64,000 nt of DNA, taken from positions 175,192 through 239,191 of the forward strand of contig JNVV01000042.1 of the NCBI GenBank assembly GCA_000733355.1, in the 5' to 3' direction. This document shows positions 33,045 to 45,143 of the stretch, piece by piece (position 1 is the stretch's first letter; every line of letters starts with the position of its first letter). This stretch comes from Falciphora oryzae (taxonomy: Eukaryota; Ascomycota; Sordariomycetes; Magnaporthales; Magnaporthaceae). A program made the translations under genes and the position numbers. The notes below the pieces were generated by a model that searched no databases, had not been told where the DNA came from, and saw only the letters and a program-made list of their open reading frames with translations.

Positions 33045-35353
33045 ATGCCGGAGCTCAAAGGCTTCTCCGATAACCCCTTAAAGGCCCGCTCAGACCTCGC
33101 CCATGCGGGCTCGTCCCTCCTCCGGCCGCTAAGGCCCTACAAGTCCGAGGCAGGGGCCCGGATCAAGCTCGCGGCGGCGACGGGCACCAGCTTCAGCGAG
33201 ACGGCCGCGCAGCTGGAAGGCTTTGCCCGCCCGCTGTGGGTCGTCGCCAGCCTGCTCAACGACCGCCTGGCCGGAGCCGAGGGCTCTGCTGGTGATGACA
33301 TCGGTCTCGACACGTGGATCTCAGGGCTCGACGCGGGCACCGACCCCTCGTCGCCCGAGTACTGGGGAGACCTGCTCTCCTTCGACCAGCGCATGGTCGA
33401 GATGGAGTCGATCGCCTACGCGCTGCTCGTCTCGCCCAAGACGCTGGCGCCTCCCGCAGGTCACCGCCGCGACCGGCTCGTGGCCTGGCTGCGGCAGATC
33501 AACGGCCGCGACATGGGCCGCAACAACTGGCGCTGGTTCCGTGTCTTTGTGAACCTGGCCCTCGTCAACGTCCTCGGCGTGCCGCGCGCAGAGGTGCGGC
33601 AGGCGGTGGACGACGACCTGGCCCTGCTCGACTCCTTCTACATATGCGACGGCTGGTCCAGCGACGGGCCCTGGTGCGACGAGCGGAAGCAGGTCGACTA
33701 CTACTCTGGCAGCTTTGCCATCCAGCTCTCGCAGCTGCTGTACGTCCGTTACGCCGGCGCCATGGCTGATCCGGAGAGGGCCGCTCGGTACAAGGATGGG
33801 GCCCGGGCTTTTGCGAGTGGTTTTTGGAGATATTTCGCCCCCGATGGTGAGCATCCCAGACGCATATGTACGGGCTCTTACTTAACGGCAACTATCCCTA
33901 ACTCGCTACTTAGGGGCTGCAATCCCCTTTGGGAGGAGCTTAACCTACAGGTTCGCCTTCGCTGCCTTCTGGTCGGCCGTGGCGCTGGCTGATGTCGAGC
34001 TCGCCGCGCCTCTCGACAACTGGGGGACCGTCAAGGGACTCTTGATGCGACATCTTCGCTGGTGGGCTGCAAAGCCGCACATCTTCAACACGGACGGGAC
34101 CATGAATATCGGCTTCACGTGTAAGCGGTCCTAACCCTGAAGCTCCTTTCTTTTATGGCTGCCTCTGCGCGCGAACACACTAACGGAGCGTCCCTGCTTG
34201 TTTAGATGGGAATATGTACATGTCTGAGGATTACAACTCGCCTCAGTCCGTCTATTGGTGCTTGAAGCCGTTCGTTGCGCTGGGCATCCCCGAAGATCAC
34301 CCCTTTTGGACGAGCAAGGAGCTTTCCCACCCCCTTGACCCGTCTCAAACGGCATTATCGTCACAGATCCCTCCAACCCTTGACTTCCTCAAAGCCCCGC
34401 GACACATTATGTGCAGCACCCCAGAGCATCACTTCCTGTTGTCGTCCGGGCAGTCCACCAGAGTGTACCACAAGGGAAAGGAGGCCAAGTACTGCAAGTT
34501 CGCGTACTCGTCCTCGTTCGGCTTCAGCGTGCCTATTGGTACGATGCTGCACCACGTCGGCGCCGACAGCACCCTCTGTGCGAGCATCGACGACGGCGAC
34601 TCGTGGATTGCCCGCTTTGAGCCCTTCGACGTGGAGACGAAGCAGTTTCTGGTGCCGCCGGCGAGCACCATCGATATTCCTGCGGCCACAGAACCTTCAG
34701 CCGTCGCAACCGGGCCCGAGGTTTTGACGGCAATATCCAGCACCTGGCGCCCGTGGGGGTTCCTTGAGCTCGAGGTCCGCACGACATTGCTGCCGCCTTC
34801 ACAAAACAGCTGGCCCGGCTGGCATGTACGGACGCACCAGGTGCGCCGGAGTGGCAGCCGCACCGGCGAGGTCCGGCTGGGGAAGATTCGCTTCGCGGAT
34901 GGGGGCTTCGCTGCGTCGGCGCAGACCGCGCAGGGCGCGACCATCTATGAGAGCCCCTGCGGCTCAGAGTTCCCGCCTCGGTCTGATGACGCGGAGGCTC
35001 CCGAGGGATGGTGGATTTCTGGAAGTGGCAGCCTCGTCATCTCCGAGTCTGGCGCCAGCGGCGTGCTGGATCTGACCGCGGCGGGGCCGGCCGAAGCAGA
35101 AGGGCCTGCCGAGAGGGAACGGGGTCGGGCGAAGATCATCAAGGGGCACTCCAACAGCAACTTGATGGTCCCGCGGACTCTGATCCCTTGCGTCGAGCAC
35201 TCGCTTGACTTTTGGGCGGGCTCCGGGGTCATAACGCTCGTCACGGCTGTGTTTGCCGTCCAGAAGGGCGCGGCGACTGCTCGGCAGATGCTGGAGATGT
35301 GGAACAGGCGGCCCCCGTGTGCCTCGCTCAACTCCCTACCCCCATCCGGCTAA
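33045..35353 (+). CDS. DUF2264 family protein, 3 exons
   Basis: Predicted intracellular protein of 718 aa. Exons 33045-33846, 33914-34120, 34206-35353; phases consistent. The N-terminal half matches the DUF2264 layout, expected to fold as an alpha/alpha barrel: [88 protein letters not shown], then [21 protein letters not shown] across the first junction and [20 protein letters not shown] after the second. The C-terminal half (from about residue 390) looks beta-rich and includes [16 protein letters not shown]. In bacteria this family sits in polysaccharide-utilisation loci near GH88/GH105 enzymes. I recall, without certainty, that some members were reassigned to a glucuronidase GH family (GH154). 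Beside a GH88 gene, a role in uronic-acid oligosaccharide breakdown is a reasonable inference. Confidence 0.9.
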
Positions 35354-35477
35354 TATGAAGCTGTCAAGGCCGGGTCCTATTCCCTCTTACGATGAATCGT
35401 CTTTAAAATTGGCTAGCTAGAATACGTTTGGGAACAGTGCGCGTGGGAATCAAAAATGATAGAAATCTAGATCATTA
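35354..35477. other. Last host DNA before the transposon block
   Basis: 124 bp between the DUF2264 stop codon and the TA target of the pogo-type element. The 3'UTR of DUF2264 probably runs toward or into the transposon. Confidence 0.6.
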
Positions 35478-35525
35478 AGTCAGTGCACCCCCTGTCGGCC
35501 ACCCCCCCTTCCGGCCACCCGCCAG
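35478..35525 (+). repeat. Probable terminal inverted repeat of the pogo-type element
   Basis: C-rich terminal sequence containing CTGTCGGCCACC and TTCCGGCCACC, the alternating pattern common in fungal pogo/Fot TIRs. The mate repeat is outside the window. Confidence 0.55.
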
Positions 35526-36144
35526 GGGCCCACTGCACCACCAACCCCGGTGCATTCAACTGCAGATATCTACCTCTATTCAACCAACCATGATACAAGA
35601 GTATACTGATTCCTGATCAGAATTCTCCGCTCTTTCAGACGCACTTTCATCCACCTCTATAGCCTCACCCCTTGCCTGTGCAACTCGGCGTATATTTACG
35701 AAGGCCTGGTTCAGGTCCGGCACAACCTTCTTCCTTTTGCGAGGGCGTTACGCCTCCAATTCGGCCTCTAACTGCCTAATTTTTTGCTGGGCCGTAACTA
35801 ACTCGAATTCACGCACTTTAAACCCTTTTTGGACTTTCCGGAAGAAAAGCCGTGCCGTGGGGCTTGGCGGAGCCCGGGCCTTGAAAGTGCTGATTTGGGT
35901 GGCTAGCCCTCGGCTTTGTTTGGGAGTTTCCCAGCCAATTTGGGACAGCCGGATAGGGACCTCTGAACGTCTTTTGGCCCTGTTATCCTTAGCGGATTGT
36001 TGAATTGCGGATCGCCGGCCGTTTCGGTTGGAATTTTTAAGCAAAAGCCGGTTTATAAGCGGCTTAAGCGGATTCCGTAGCCAAAAGCCAATTGCCCGCC
36101 ACCCCGACGCAATTATATAAGGGGTAAAGGCTTTGGTGCGTACG
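35478..36144 (-). mobile_element. pogo/Fot-type DNA transposon, one end
   Basis: One terminus of a Tc1/mariner-superfamily element of the fungal pogo (Fot1-like) group. After a TA dinucleotide (35476-35477), the element begins AGTCAGTGCACCCCCTG and continues into a C-rich terminal repeat typical of these transposons. Its transposase reads on the minus strand and is cut at 36144 by insertion of the LTR element E1. The rest of the transposon should lie beyond the right end of the window. The TIR cannot be confirmed without the other end. Confidence 0.75.
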
Positions 36145-36151
36145 TGTAACA
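35748..36151 (-). pseudogene. C-terminal fragment of pogo-type transposase, split by E1
   Basis: Roughly 130 codons remain, containing RTKAFTPYIIASGWRAIGFW and later RGLATQISTF. This is the region after the DDE domain in Fot1/pogo transposases ('...GW...GLWP.NP...'), followed by a short coiled coil near the stop (QQKIRQLEAELEA). The upstream part of the gene, including all catalytic residues, is absent because E1 (LTR start 36145) sits inside the reading frame. The first few codons of the open frame actually lie in the LTR. Non-functional as it stands. Confidence 0.75.
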
Positions 36152-36443
36152 AGGGGTCAAAGACGGCTTGGAGAAAGAATCTCTAGATTGCAGATAATCT
36201 TTTTATGGGCTCAAGAGATGCTTGAGGAGGAAGGAATCTTTCGTGAAGGACATAGATAGGAGATGGCAGGGTTTATATAGACCCTTTGTGATCCGTGCGA
36301 AGTATCGAGTACATGATTCACACTGCCTTCCGACCTTCACCGCTTGGCCTTAGGGCCGTTAACCGCCTATGCGGGTTTTCGACCCTCCGTAAGGCCGATT
36401 CGTAATGCCGACTAGTTAGGTCCACGGGTTCTTCCGTGTGACA
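36145..36443 (-). repeat. LTR A: 3' LTR of E1
   Basis: 299 bp, TGTAACAAGG to TTCCGTGTGACA on the plus strand (TG...CA). Contains a TATA-like TTTATATA. It belongs to the same subfamily as solo LTRs C and G and is related to the shorter LTRs B and D of E3. Confidence 0.88.
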
Positions 36444-36459
36444 CTATCCTCCTCTTTCT

Positions 36460-36957
36460 AGGGCGCGTTTCGAAACCTTCCGAAGCCCGCTTAAAGGATG
36501 CGGCCGTGCCTATGTTTTATAGCACGCGGGGGTCCCTAGGCTTGTCGGGGTTAAGCCGATAAAAAGCAATAACGTGCTGCTTAGATCCGTCGGTATCGAA
36601 ATGCTCCTAAAGTTCCCACGTCCAGTTCTTTTTGCGTAAGTAATCCTCCCACTGGATAAAGTAACGAACTTTCCCGCTTGTATCTATAAAATCCATAACT
36701 TTTTTTATAACGAAATCTCCTATAACCGAAAGGGCCTCCCGTAATACCTGGTTAGGGTCAGGTCGTGCCTAAATGCCAAAGCGGTAGGGTTCGATAAGGG
36801 ATACGTGAAAAGCGTTATGGATTTTCCAGGTTTTAAGCAGGGCCAATCGTACCGCCGTGGGAAAAATAACCTTAAGGATCCGGAAGGGCCCGAGCATTTT
36901 GGCATCGAGTTTTTTGGCGGGGCGACGGGTTTTTATGTGCCGGGCGTTTAATATAAC
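36460..36957 (-). pseudogene. E1 pol 3' end: integrase C-terminus and chromodomain
   Basis: Minus-strand remnants encode the integrase C-terminal segment (ILNARHIKTRRPAKKLDAKMLGPF, KTWKIHNAFHVSLIEPYRF), then chromodomain-like sequence before the polypurine tract. The whole is collinear with 46476-46915 of E3. In-frame stops and the E2 insertion at 36958 disable it. Confidence 0.75.
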
Positions 36958-37174
36958 TGTCACGGCCACTAGGGCCTCCAGTAGATAGCAGAGGTGCGGG
37001 CTCGCAGACCCCTGCAGACCCGTAGCCCTTATCGGCCAGATAAGGGCAGGCCCCGCTCAGGCCGGCCGCGCAGGATATCAGATCCTGACGCGCACCGGCC
37101 CTTGCAGGGCCACCTTTCCTAATACAATTATCCTACTTCTGCCACCGATTATCCAGCCCTTGCACGCTCTAATA
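36958..37174 (+). repeat. LTR H: 5' LTR of E2
   Basis: 217 bp, starting TGTCACGGCC and ending CTCTAATA. Compared with LTR I it shows only transitions (about six by eye). The terminal TA in place of CA may be a C-to-T change shared by both copies. Confidence 0.9.
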
Positions 37175-37817
37175 ATTGGTAGCAACTCTGGGACACAATC
37201 CCAACGCTTTGATTGCGGGCCAAAGAAATTACAGCAATCGTTACCTTTTCCCTTCTCTTACGACCGGAGCAATTGCCGAAATCACTCGTACCTTACCGCG
37301 GGAGCAGTTGCCGACGCGTCTCTACCCTTCACCGCTTAATTAACCGGTAAAAGGGCTCTTCGATTTCGCGATCCGCAGTTACCGACCGAATCGCCTCAAA
37401 CAACAACCTCGATTCCGAACAGTTAATCTCGCGAAGCAGTTACCGAGCAAATGAAGCGGCTTAAGCCATTCCGATAAACCGATCTTACGAAACAGTTACC
37501 AAGCAGGAAAAGCCTAAAAAACCTACTTCCCCAACACCAACAACCCCCTTTCTCGTCGGAGCGCGAAAACTTCACAATCCGGATCCCCTCTTCAAAGCTG
37601 CAAAAAATATCCCTCCATCTCTCCCTAAAAGCCAGCCAGCCGATAATCGAAATTTGGATCCCCTGCCCTTACCTCGTTGCAAATTTTCACATCTCCAACC
37701 CCACTTAAAAAAATTTCACGCCAACAAACGCGAGCTCGAGCCACAGCCCTAACGCCAACAACGCCTACTACAGCAATAGCAAACCCTCCGGGCAAAAATC
37801 GACCTCCTAACACACCA

Positions 37818-40316
37818 ATGCCAGGCTCTCTTCCCGACTTATCGCTAGTAAAGGGAGGAACTCCGGTTCCTCATAACGCCCGCAGCCTGGAATCACATAA
37901 CGACAATATCACGCTCGAGCGCGGCCGCCGCAACCAAACGCGTAACCGCGACAAATCGAGCATGCCGAAAAATTGCACTACGACCGTTCCGACCAAACCC
38001 GCCGCCGCTGCGCATCCAGCCTCTATCTTCAACCCGCCAGCGGGACCTTTCGACCTAAAACACCAAGCGCCATCGGGCTCGGAACGCCAAAATGCCTTCG
38101 CCTCCCGACGCCTCCGTCGCGAACGAAAAACCACGTCACAAACGATATCGGCATCCGACACCGATAATAACGGCCGCAACAACCTCAATACGCGAGGCAA
38201 TTCGGACGATAAAGCCTACCGGGCCGGCCTCAAAGGCCAAACCTACGAAAAGCTAAACAAACCTAGCTCCAACAACTAATCAGTTAAATACCTCTACAAT
38301 GCGATAGGACGCATGAAAGCGAAAATCAAAAACCAAAACACGTACCTTAGCGGCCTTACGTAGATTTTGGATAACGTCAGCCGAAATAACCGGCAGCGAC
38401 ATAAAGATTTTATAGCTATAATAAAGCGATACGAAGGGGAGCGTCGCTAGCAAAACATAAAAAATGACGCTCAATTCGATACCATCACTGCAACCATCGG
38501 AAATCTCTAAGGCAATCGAGCCAACTCAAAACGACGCCGAAAGGAGTCCCGCCGATCGGAAAGCAAAGCCGCCGCACGCGCAACAAAGGACGCCGCCTCC
38601 GCGGCGGACCTTTAACGCATCCTAGCGGGCATAACTCCCGAAGGTAACGAGGCCGTCCCTTACTCCCAATCCCGGATAAGCGTACCCGAAATGCCGATCG
38701 ATACCTCGCGTCTCCCAGCCGACACAGCAGCGCCAGCTGGAGGCATCGCTCCCGCGGCCAACTCCACGGCAGACGCTGCGCGCCCGTTATCGCCCCAAAA
38801 GGCTCATAATGCAAGGATTAGGAAAATCGATAAAATTATTAACCGACGCCAAATTAATAAAAGCACACCCCGCACTGCTGCCGGAAGTAGTAACGATCCC
38901 GGAAATGGTAGCTCATCCGACGACAACGAGCCCCCGAAAGGTGACGGCGGCAACGAGGGTTATGGAATCCGATTCCCACAAAACCAACGCAACCAGCGTC
39001 GCGATAAACAAAAGGACCGCCGTAACCGAAAAACTCGGTCCTACCGCCAGCAAACCATCGAAACGGATATTTCGACACGACAAAAAGACCGTTTCCTCCT
39101 TAAACGAAAGATGATTGGAGTTTTCGATCCCTACCAAAATAACCTCGAAAATTAAAGCATTCTCTTTAACTCGAAGCTAACCATTTTTACAAACGTCTAT
39201 GCATTCACTAAACGCATTAAAACGTTCCGAAAAAACCCATCCACAGCCGCAAATATCAACCACCAGCTTTTTAGCTTGTTCCAAACGCTTCTCAACGGAT
39301 CGGCAGCTATTTAGTAGACTAGTTAATTTAACCGTAAGGAGCGCATAACGCTGTGGAACCAAAGTGTTCCAACAGTTCTAGCGGCACTAAAGCGACAATT
39401 CGCTCCCAATGCCGGCAAAGTCTTTAAACTTTTTACGGAAGCAAACCTATCCCTGAAAAACATTACCGCAAATAAATCCGCCCTACATCAGTTTATTTTT
39501 AAAATGCTACGCTATGCAAAGTCTATAGGCATTGTCGGGAGCGTTACTGCGGATGCCAACCGCTAATACAACGCACTTACCCAAATCTAAAACCGCATAG
39601 GTTTGGATATCCAACAACGTCTCCGAAGCCCCGAACGCGACAAAACCCGTACCTAATACCTCCGCTACCTTAAACAGAGGAATACTGTCCTTATTTCTCT
39701 TGCCCGCAAGCGGTATCCAAATATCGCGCCCCGTCGCCATAACCTCCGTAATAAAAAAAAAAAAAGGACTATAACGATCGCAAAAAGTTTTTATCGTCAG
39801 GCAAATACAGCTCTCGCTCCAAATATAACTTACGGAGTTACAAAAACTTTCGCTTTCGCAACAAATATCGCGACAACAAATATCGCGATGATAAACATCG
39901 AGGAGGCAACCGCCGGGACGACTACCGCCGCGATAAAGATCGCAACCACAAGCATTCTAACACCTACAAGCGGGACGACCGAAGCAAGGACTACAAGCTT
40001 CGGAATAACCGCAAAAATAACCGCAAAAACTACAAACCGCGCGACCGAAACCGCGACCGAGATCGCGACCGAAACCGCGTTCACAACGTCGAATCCGACA
40101 GAAAGGCAAGCGCCAAAAACTCCCCAAATAAGGACTCCTCCGACGATAATAACGGAAGAGCCTCGCTTTCCGAAAACGATGACGACCGTATCTATAACGT
40201 CACAAACCACTATGCCGAATCTCACACCTGCAAATCCTATGGGATCGTTACACCGTTTCGTAACTTGCTTTTCGCACATTTCACGTCGTACCCCGGCGTA
40301 CCCGTCTACCAAATGA
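37818..40316 (+). pseudogene. E2 gag region with Arg-rich tract and zinc-finger remnant
   Basis: Degenerate gag. An opening segment begins with the ATG at 37818 (MPGSLPDLSLVKGG, basic and Pro-rich) and runs to 38279. Further segments follow in shifting frames. At 39839-40090 one frame encodes a very basic, Arg/Asp/Asn/Lys-rich tract (RDRNRDRDRDRNRVHN at its end), apparently a nucleic-acid-binding region. Just after it lies a finger-like segment (TCKSYGIVTPF...LFAH, 40226-40290) in which the second expected Cys codon reads TAT instead of TGT. Multiple TAA/TAG codons and an A-run frameshift near 39,755 disable it. Confidence 0.65.
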
Positions 40317-40479
40317 CAAAGGATAACTCACACCGTCAGTACTCCGAAAGCGATTTAATTAAAAAGACACCTAAAGTAACAATTAAATTAACAGCTTTAG
40401 GAGGCTACTTTTATGCCAAAATAAAAATCCGTCCCTCTCTTAACGGTTAAAACACCACAATTTGCGGAAACACGGGCTT

Positions 40480-41752
40480 AGGACGCGACCTAACCACCAT
40501 TAAGTTCCTTAACGACCATAGTTTCAACTATAAAATCTACGACGTTAAAAATCTGGAGGCCTAGCCCATCCTCAGCGGCTAGAACTCACCATGCCCTAAA
40601 AAAACCACCAAATTCGCGGAAGCCACCTTTTTTACACCGGGCTTTTATTTAAACGGTCGGCCCGGTATCCTACAGCAAACGGCCTACGCCTGGATCGTCG
40701 ATAACCTCGCCGCAAACATGATCTTGGGAGTCGCGTTCTTCAAGCCTCGCAACGCGACCCTCAACCTAGGAGCTAACCTAATCACCTTCCCTCAAAAGAA
40801 CTTTAACGCACCTATTTCAACCGTTAAGGCCGGAGTACCCGTTACCCGCCGGGTCCGCAACACCGCCGCGGTTATTATACCGCCTAGCCAGTCGGCCGCC
40901 GTGCCTATTAAGTACTTCCCTTTCCCTAAGGGACGCTCGTTCTCCATAGAAGCCGATCACCCCTCCGTACTTAATGCTATCGTTAACTACCGCACTAAAC
41001 CTGTCTGCATGGTGCATAACAACACCGAGTCACCCATAAAAATCCTTAAGAAGACGCGCCTCGCAACTATCCGCGAGCACATTAATTAGGTGCACCAAAT
41101 CATCGATTACAAAACAGCCTTAAAGGCAATAACAAACATCGCCGCCCTAGCCGCGACGATCACGGGTGTCACCCCAAGCCTCGGAGCCGAACACGACCAC
41201 ACAGCTTTATCAACATTCCTCCCCCCCAAAATCCCTAAACCCGAAACTCTAACGCCGGTTAGCAAGCCTATTATACCCAAAACAATCGAAATTACCGGCT
41301 CCGGCCCCAGCAAGAACAAAACGGTAACTTTAATAGTGCAATTAAACCATAAATTTCAAAACCCCACACGGTTAACGGACCAGGCACTACTTGCGGGTAA
41401 ATGCCTTAGGCCAAAAAACCCGAAAACGAAGCGGGCGTGCCAAACAAAGTCACTATCCGACCAGATCTACAATATAACATTGGGAGGAAAAAAGGCTGGG
41501 ATGCCCACGATGGCAAAAAAGTTATCCCTTAAAAACACCGGGGCCAGAAAAACTTCAAACGCCGACATCGCCCTAGGAAACCCCATGCTCAACCTCTCAA
41601 AGCCCCTACCCAAGGTCCCTAAAAAACGCTCGAGCATTAAAGCACCCGAAAAGGCACCTTTTATCCTAACCAAAAACAAAATGCACGTATACAACGGTAA
41701 CCCGACAAAAGCCCGTATCATGCTTAACATTTGCGAGCTTGCGGACATTTAG
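40480..41752 (+). pseudogene. E2 protease region and linker to reverse transcriptase
   Basis: Retropepsin-like region of a chromovirus: open segments include AAYMILG-type context (DNLAANMILGVAFFKP, with family-typical 'ILG.dF') and KYFPFPKGRSFSIEADHP. A Lys-rich linker precedes the reverse transcriptase. Stops interrupt the N-terminal part, and a clear DTG/DSG catalytic triad is not readable. Confidence 0.6.
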
Positions 41753-41773
41753 CGGGATCGAAGCCCTATCGAC

Positions 41774-43457
41774 ATGCCCGAGGATAAACAAATACGGATT
41801 CCGCTCGTTAAGGGATGGCAGAATCAAAGCGTTAAGCTCCTTAACCGCCCGTACCTTGTGTCACGCAAAAACAAGGACGTCATCAACGTCACCCACGACA
41901 AGCTTACCACCCAGAAGCACCTCAAACCGGTCAACCATACCACGCCCTTTGCGTTCCCTTGCTTTATAGTTTGGCGCATAGCGAAAGGCCAACTCAAAAG
42001 TCGTGTCGTTATGGACCTCCGTCAGCTCAACAAGGTCACAATGCCGGATACCTACCCCCTACCCCTGCAACAAAATGTCATCGAAGCTTTCCGAAGCAAA
42101 CGCTACGCCACAGCGGTCGACGCAACTGCCTTCTTCTTTCAATTTCTAGTCCACCCCAGTTACCGTGATCGTTTAACGATAGTTAGCCATAAAAGCCTCA
42201 AACGTTCGCGCGTAGCCCTTATAGGGTACAGGAACAATCTGGCATACGTTTAGCGCTTTATGGACAATCTCCTAAAGCCTTTTAAGGACTTTTGCCGTTG
42301 CTTTATTAACGACATTATCATCTTCTCGGACAACTTCCAAAACCACCAACGTCACCTAAAAACCATTTTTAAATTATTCGAAGACAAGGGCATTGCAATC
42401 TCCCCGGAAAAAAGCTTTGTCGGGTACCCCAACATCGAGCTCCTTAGCTTTTACGTCGACGCCCTCGGACTGTCCACAACGGAGTTACGCATCTAAGGCT
42501 TCAGGGACTTGACCATCCCAAACACGCTTAAAGCCCTTAAAACCTACCTGGGCAGCACAAGCTTCCTCCGCTACATAATTCCCTATTACGCCAAAATCGC
42601 AGAGCCTTTGCAAAAAAAAAAAGGTTAGCCTATTCGCCGAAGGTCGGAAGCAGGGCCGAAACAAAGGAGGCCAACGCCAACACTACGTCCGAGTTACACG
42701 CTTCAAACCGACCCCCAATAAAATCAAATCCTTTACAGCACTCCAGGAGTATATCTGCAAACAGCTGCGCCTGTACCATTACGACCCCAACAGCACCCTA
42801 TACCTGCAAATCAATAGCAGTTTTGAAAGGGGCTTTGGAGTTATGGTGTTTCAAACCATACCCGGATACACCTAGAAACCTAAAACAGTCATTCCAGCAA
42901 CGGTGATTAAGCCTATCATGTTCCTCAATCGATGCCTAACGGCACCAGAGCTCAACTATAAACCCTCCGAGCTTAAGGTAGCCTGTTTGGTTTGGGCATG
43001 CAAAAGGCTAAAGACGGTGCTGCACTCGAACAACATGGAAAAGATCGTCGTCCTAACGGACCATGATGCCACGAGCGGTATCGTTAACAGGACCTATCTT
43101 AACACCGTATCAACAAACCGAACCAACAGGAGGCTTATCAACGCGTCGATCTACCTCAACGCCTACCCCCTGGACGTTTACCATGTGCCAGGCCGCCTTA
43201 ACCTTATGCCTAACGCTTTATCCCGGCTGCCAACCCCTAGAGACGATAAAATACGCGCCCGGCCCAACGAGCTTGTCCTAAATTCCCTTTGGGATAAGGG
43301 CCCCGAAGTCGACTATGTCTTACAAGTCGCGGAGGCTATCATAGAAGACAAGCTAAAACTCGATTTTATTAAAGGATATAAGGAAAATGTGGTTTACAGC
43401 AAAATAACCCAAAAATTCGCCACACCACGGACAAGCAAAGCACTTCCGCCCAATTAG
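41774..43457 (+). pseudogene. E2 reverse transcriptase and RNase H, active site mutated
   Basis: Reverse transcriptase blocks are readable: SRVVMDLRQLNKVTMPDTYPLP (block with R.v.D.R.LN), AVDATAFFFQFLVHP, then the catalytic box as FINDIIIFSD at 42302-42331, where the first Asp of the usual [FY]-x-D-D is Asn. The 'G' and thumb regions follow (KGIAISPEKSFVG, LRYIIPYYAKIAEPLQ). RNase H continues from 42903 (LNYKPSELKVACLVWACK, VLTDHDATSGIV, DVYHVPGRLNLMPNALSRLP). Frameshifts and TAG/TAA stops separate the segments. Confidence 0.88.
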
Positions 43458-43535
43458 GACATAATAAACGCTAGCAAGCCAAGGCACCCTTTCCGAATAA
43501 TTAATAGCCTGCTATACAACCGAAACAATAATGGC

Positions 43536-45038
43536 GTGAAGCAACTGGTCATCCCCTTCCCTTTAATTAAAACCTTCCTGGAAAAGGCCCATAATCTCAA
43601 GCATCACTACGGCAAGCAACGCATAACAGACGCCCTCCAGGGAATGCACTTTAAATCCAAACGCCGGCAAATCGACCAGTACATACGGGCCTGCCACCAA
43701 TGCGGGATAAACCAAATCGACAACCAAAAACCCGTAAGAACATTACAACCTATTCAAGCACCCATAAAACCGATAAGCACCTTAACCATGGACTTCGTCA
43801 CAGGTTTACCGACTGTGCCCGCCGATAAAACCCTTTGGCAAATCGGCACCTATAAAGCATACAACGCCTTGCTTACAATCACAAACAAAACATCCAAACG
43901 TTCGATTATTATCCCTAGCCATAACACCTATAAAGCCGAGCATTGGGCCTCCGTCCTTTTACGACATCTTCTGCTAGCCGACTAGCCCTATCCCAAAGCA
44001 ATCATCTCTAATAGAAACGCCAAGTTCACAGGCGCGTTTTGGCAAACGCTTTGGAAAGGCTTCGGCACACGGCTAGCGATAACAACCGCCTACCACCCCT
44101 AAGCCGATAGCCAGTCCGAAAGAAAAAACCAACTGGTAAAGCTCGCCCTACGGTACCACGCCCAGCAACACCAAAACTCCTGGATAAACGTGGTTCCGGC
44201 CCTCCAATGGAACATTAACAACTTAATCACGTCAGCCACTAGTTGCTCGCCACACGAGTACCTTTTCGGGTTCAAACTCGCTAGGCCTTCGGACCGGGTT
44301 ACCAAAGCTTAGGAGGAGCCCGTCAACGTCAAATATCTCCGGAAGCATATCCGCAAAAAGGCTCAGCTAGCCATAAACCTTGCAGCCTCGGAAATAAAAC
44401 GTATCTACGACCAAAAGCACCGCCATAAGGAATTCGAAGCAGGAGACAAAGTGTAGCTCAAACTCGGCATCGCTTACAAACCTCGCGGAAGCACAACCAA
44501 CAACAAAACCGCCCCCCTCCATCAAGGACCCTACACCATCAAATCCAAAGTGTCCCCCCTAGCTTACGAGCTCGAAATTCCCCCCAACGGAAGCCAGATT
44601 CACCCCGTCATCTCCATCCAGCACCTATCCCGCTACCAAACCTCTAACGACCCATTCAACCAAATCCCTCCCCCACCCGGACCAGTCAACTACACGCCTG
44701 CAAACGATAAATCTAACGACCCTAGCAATACCGACGAAACATCCTACGAGGTTAAACGCATCACCAACAAAAGGACCAAAAAGGGTGGCGCCGTCGAGTA
44801 CTTCGTAATCTGGAAGGGATACGGTAATCACGAAGGCACTTGGGAGCCTGCCGCCAAACTCAAACACGCCCCCAAAGCCGTCCAAGACTGCGAGGAATCG
44901 CAAGCAACGCTCGCCGCGCTCAAAGAAAAGGTCTCCGCGCCAGCCAACGACCCCTTCCCGGCTGCAACCCCAAGCCAAGGCACCGAAGCTGCCCCTGTCA
45001 AACGAGGCCGTAGCCGCCCCCGCAAGGTAAAAGCGTAA
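43536..45038 (+). pseudogene. E2 integrase and chromodomain
   Basis: Integrase zinc domain (H...H with HNLKHHYGKQRITDALQ and YIRACHQCGIN), catalytic core start (STLTMDFVTGLP) and later core segments after a TAG near 43,984. The C-terminal GPY-like domain follows (YTIKSKVSPLAYELEIP, HPVISIQHLSRY). The chromodomain at about 44,740-44,890 is well preserved: YEVKRITNKRTKKGGAVEYF, VIWKGYGNHEGTWEPAAKL. Stops interrupt the core; the chromodomain part itself is open. Confidence 0.88.
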
Positions 45039-45143
45039 AACATCGGAGGAATATAACAAATGGACACACGAAAAACGACCTTCACATACCTGTACATTAG
45101 ATTAGCATCGAGGACAATGCCGACTCTTTTGAGGGCCGGCACT

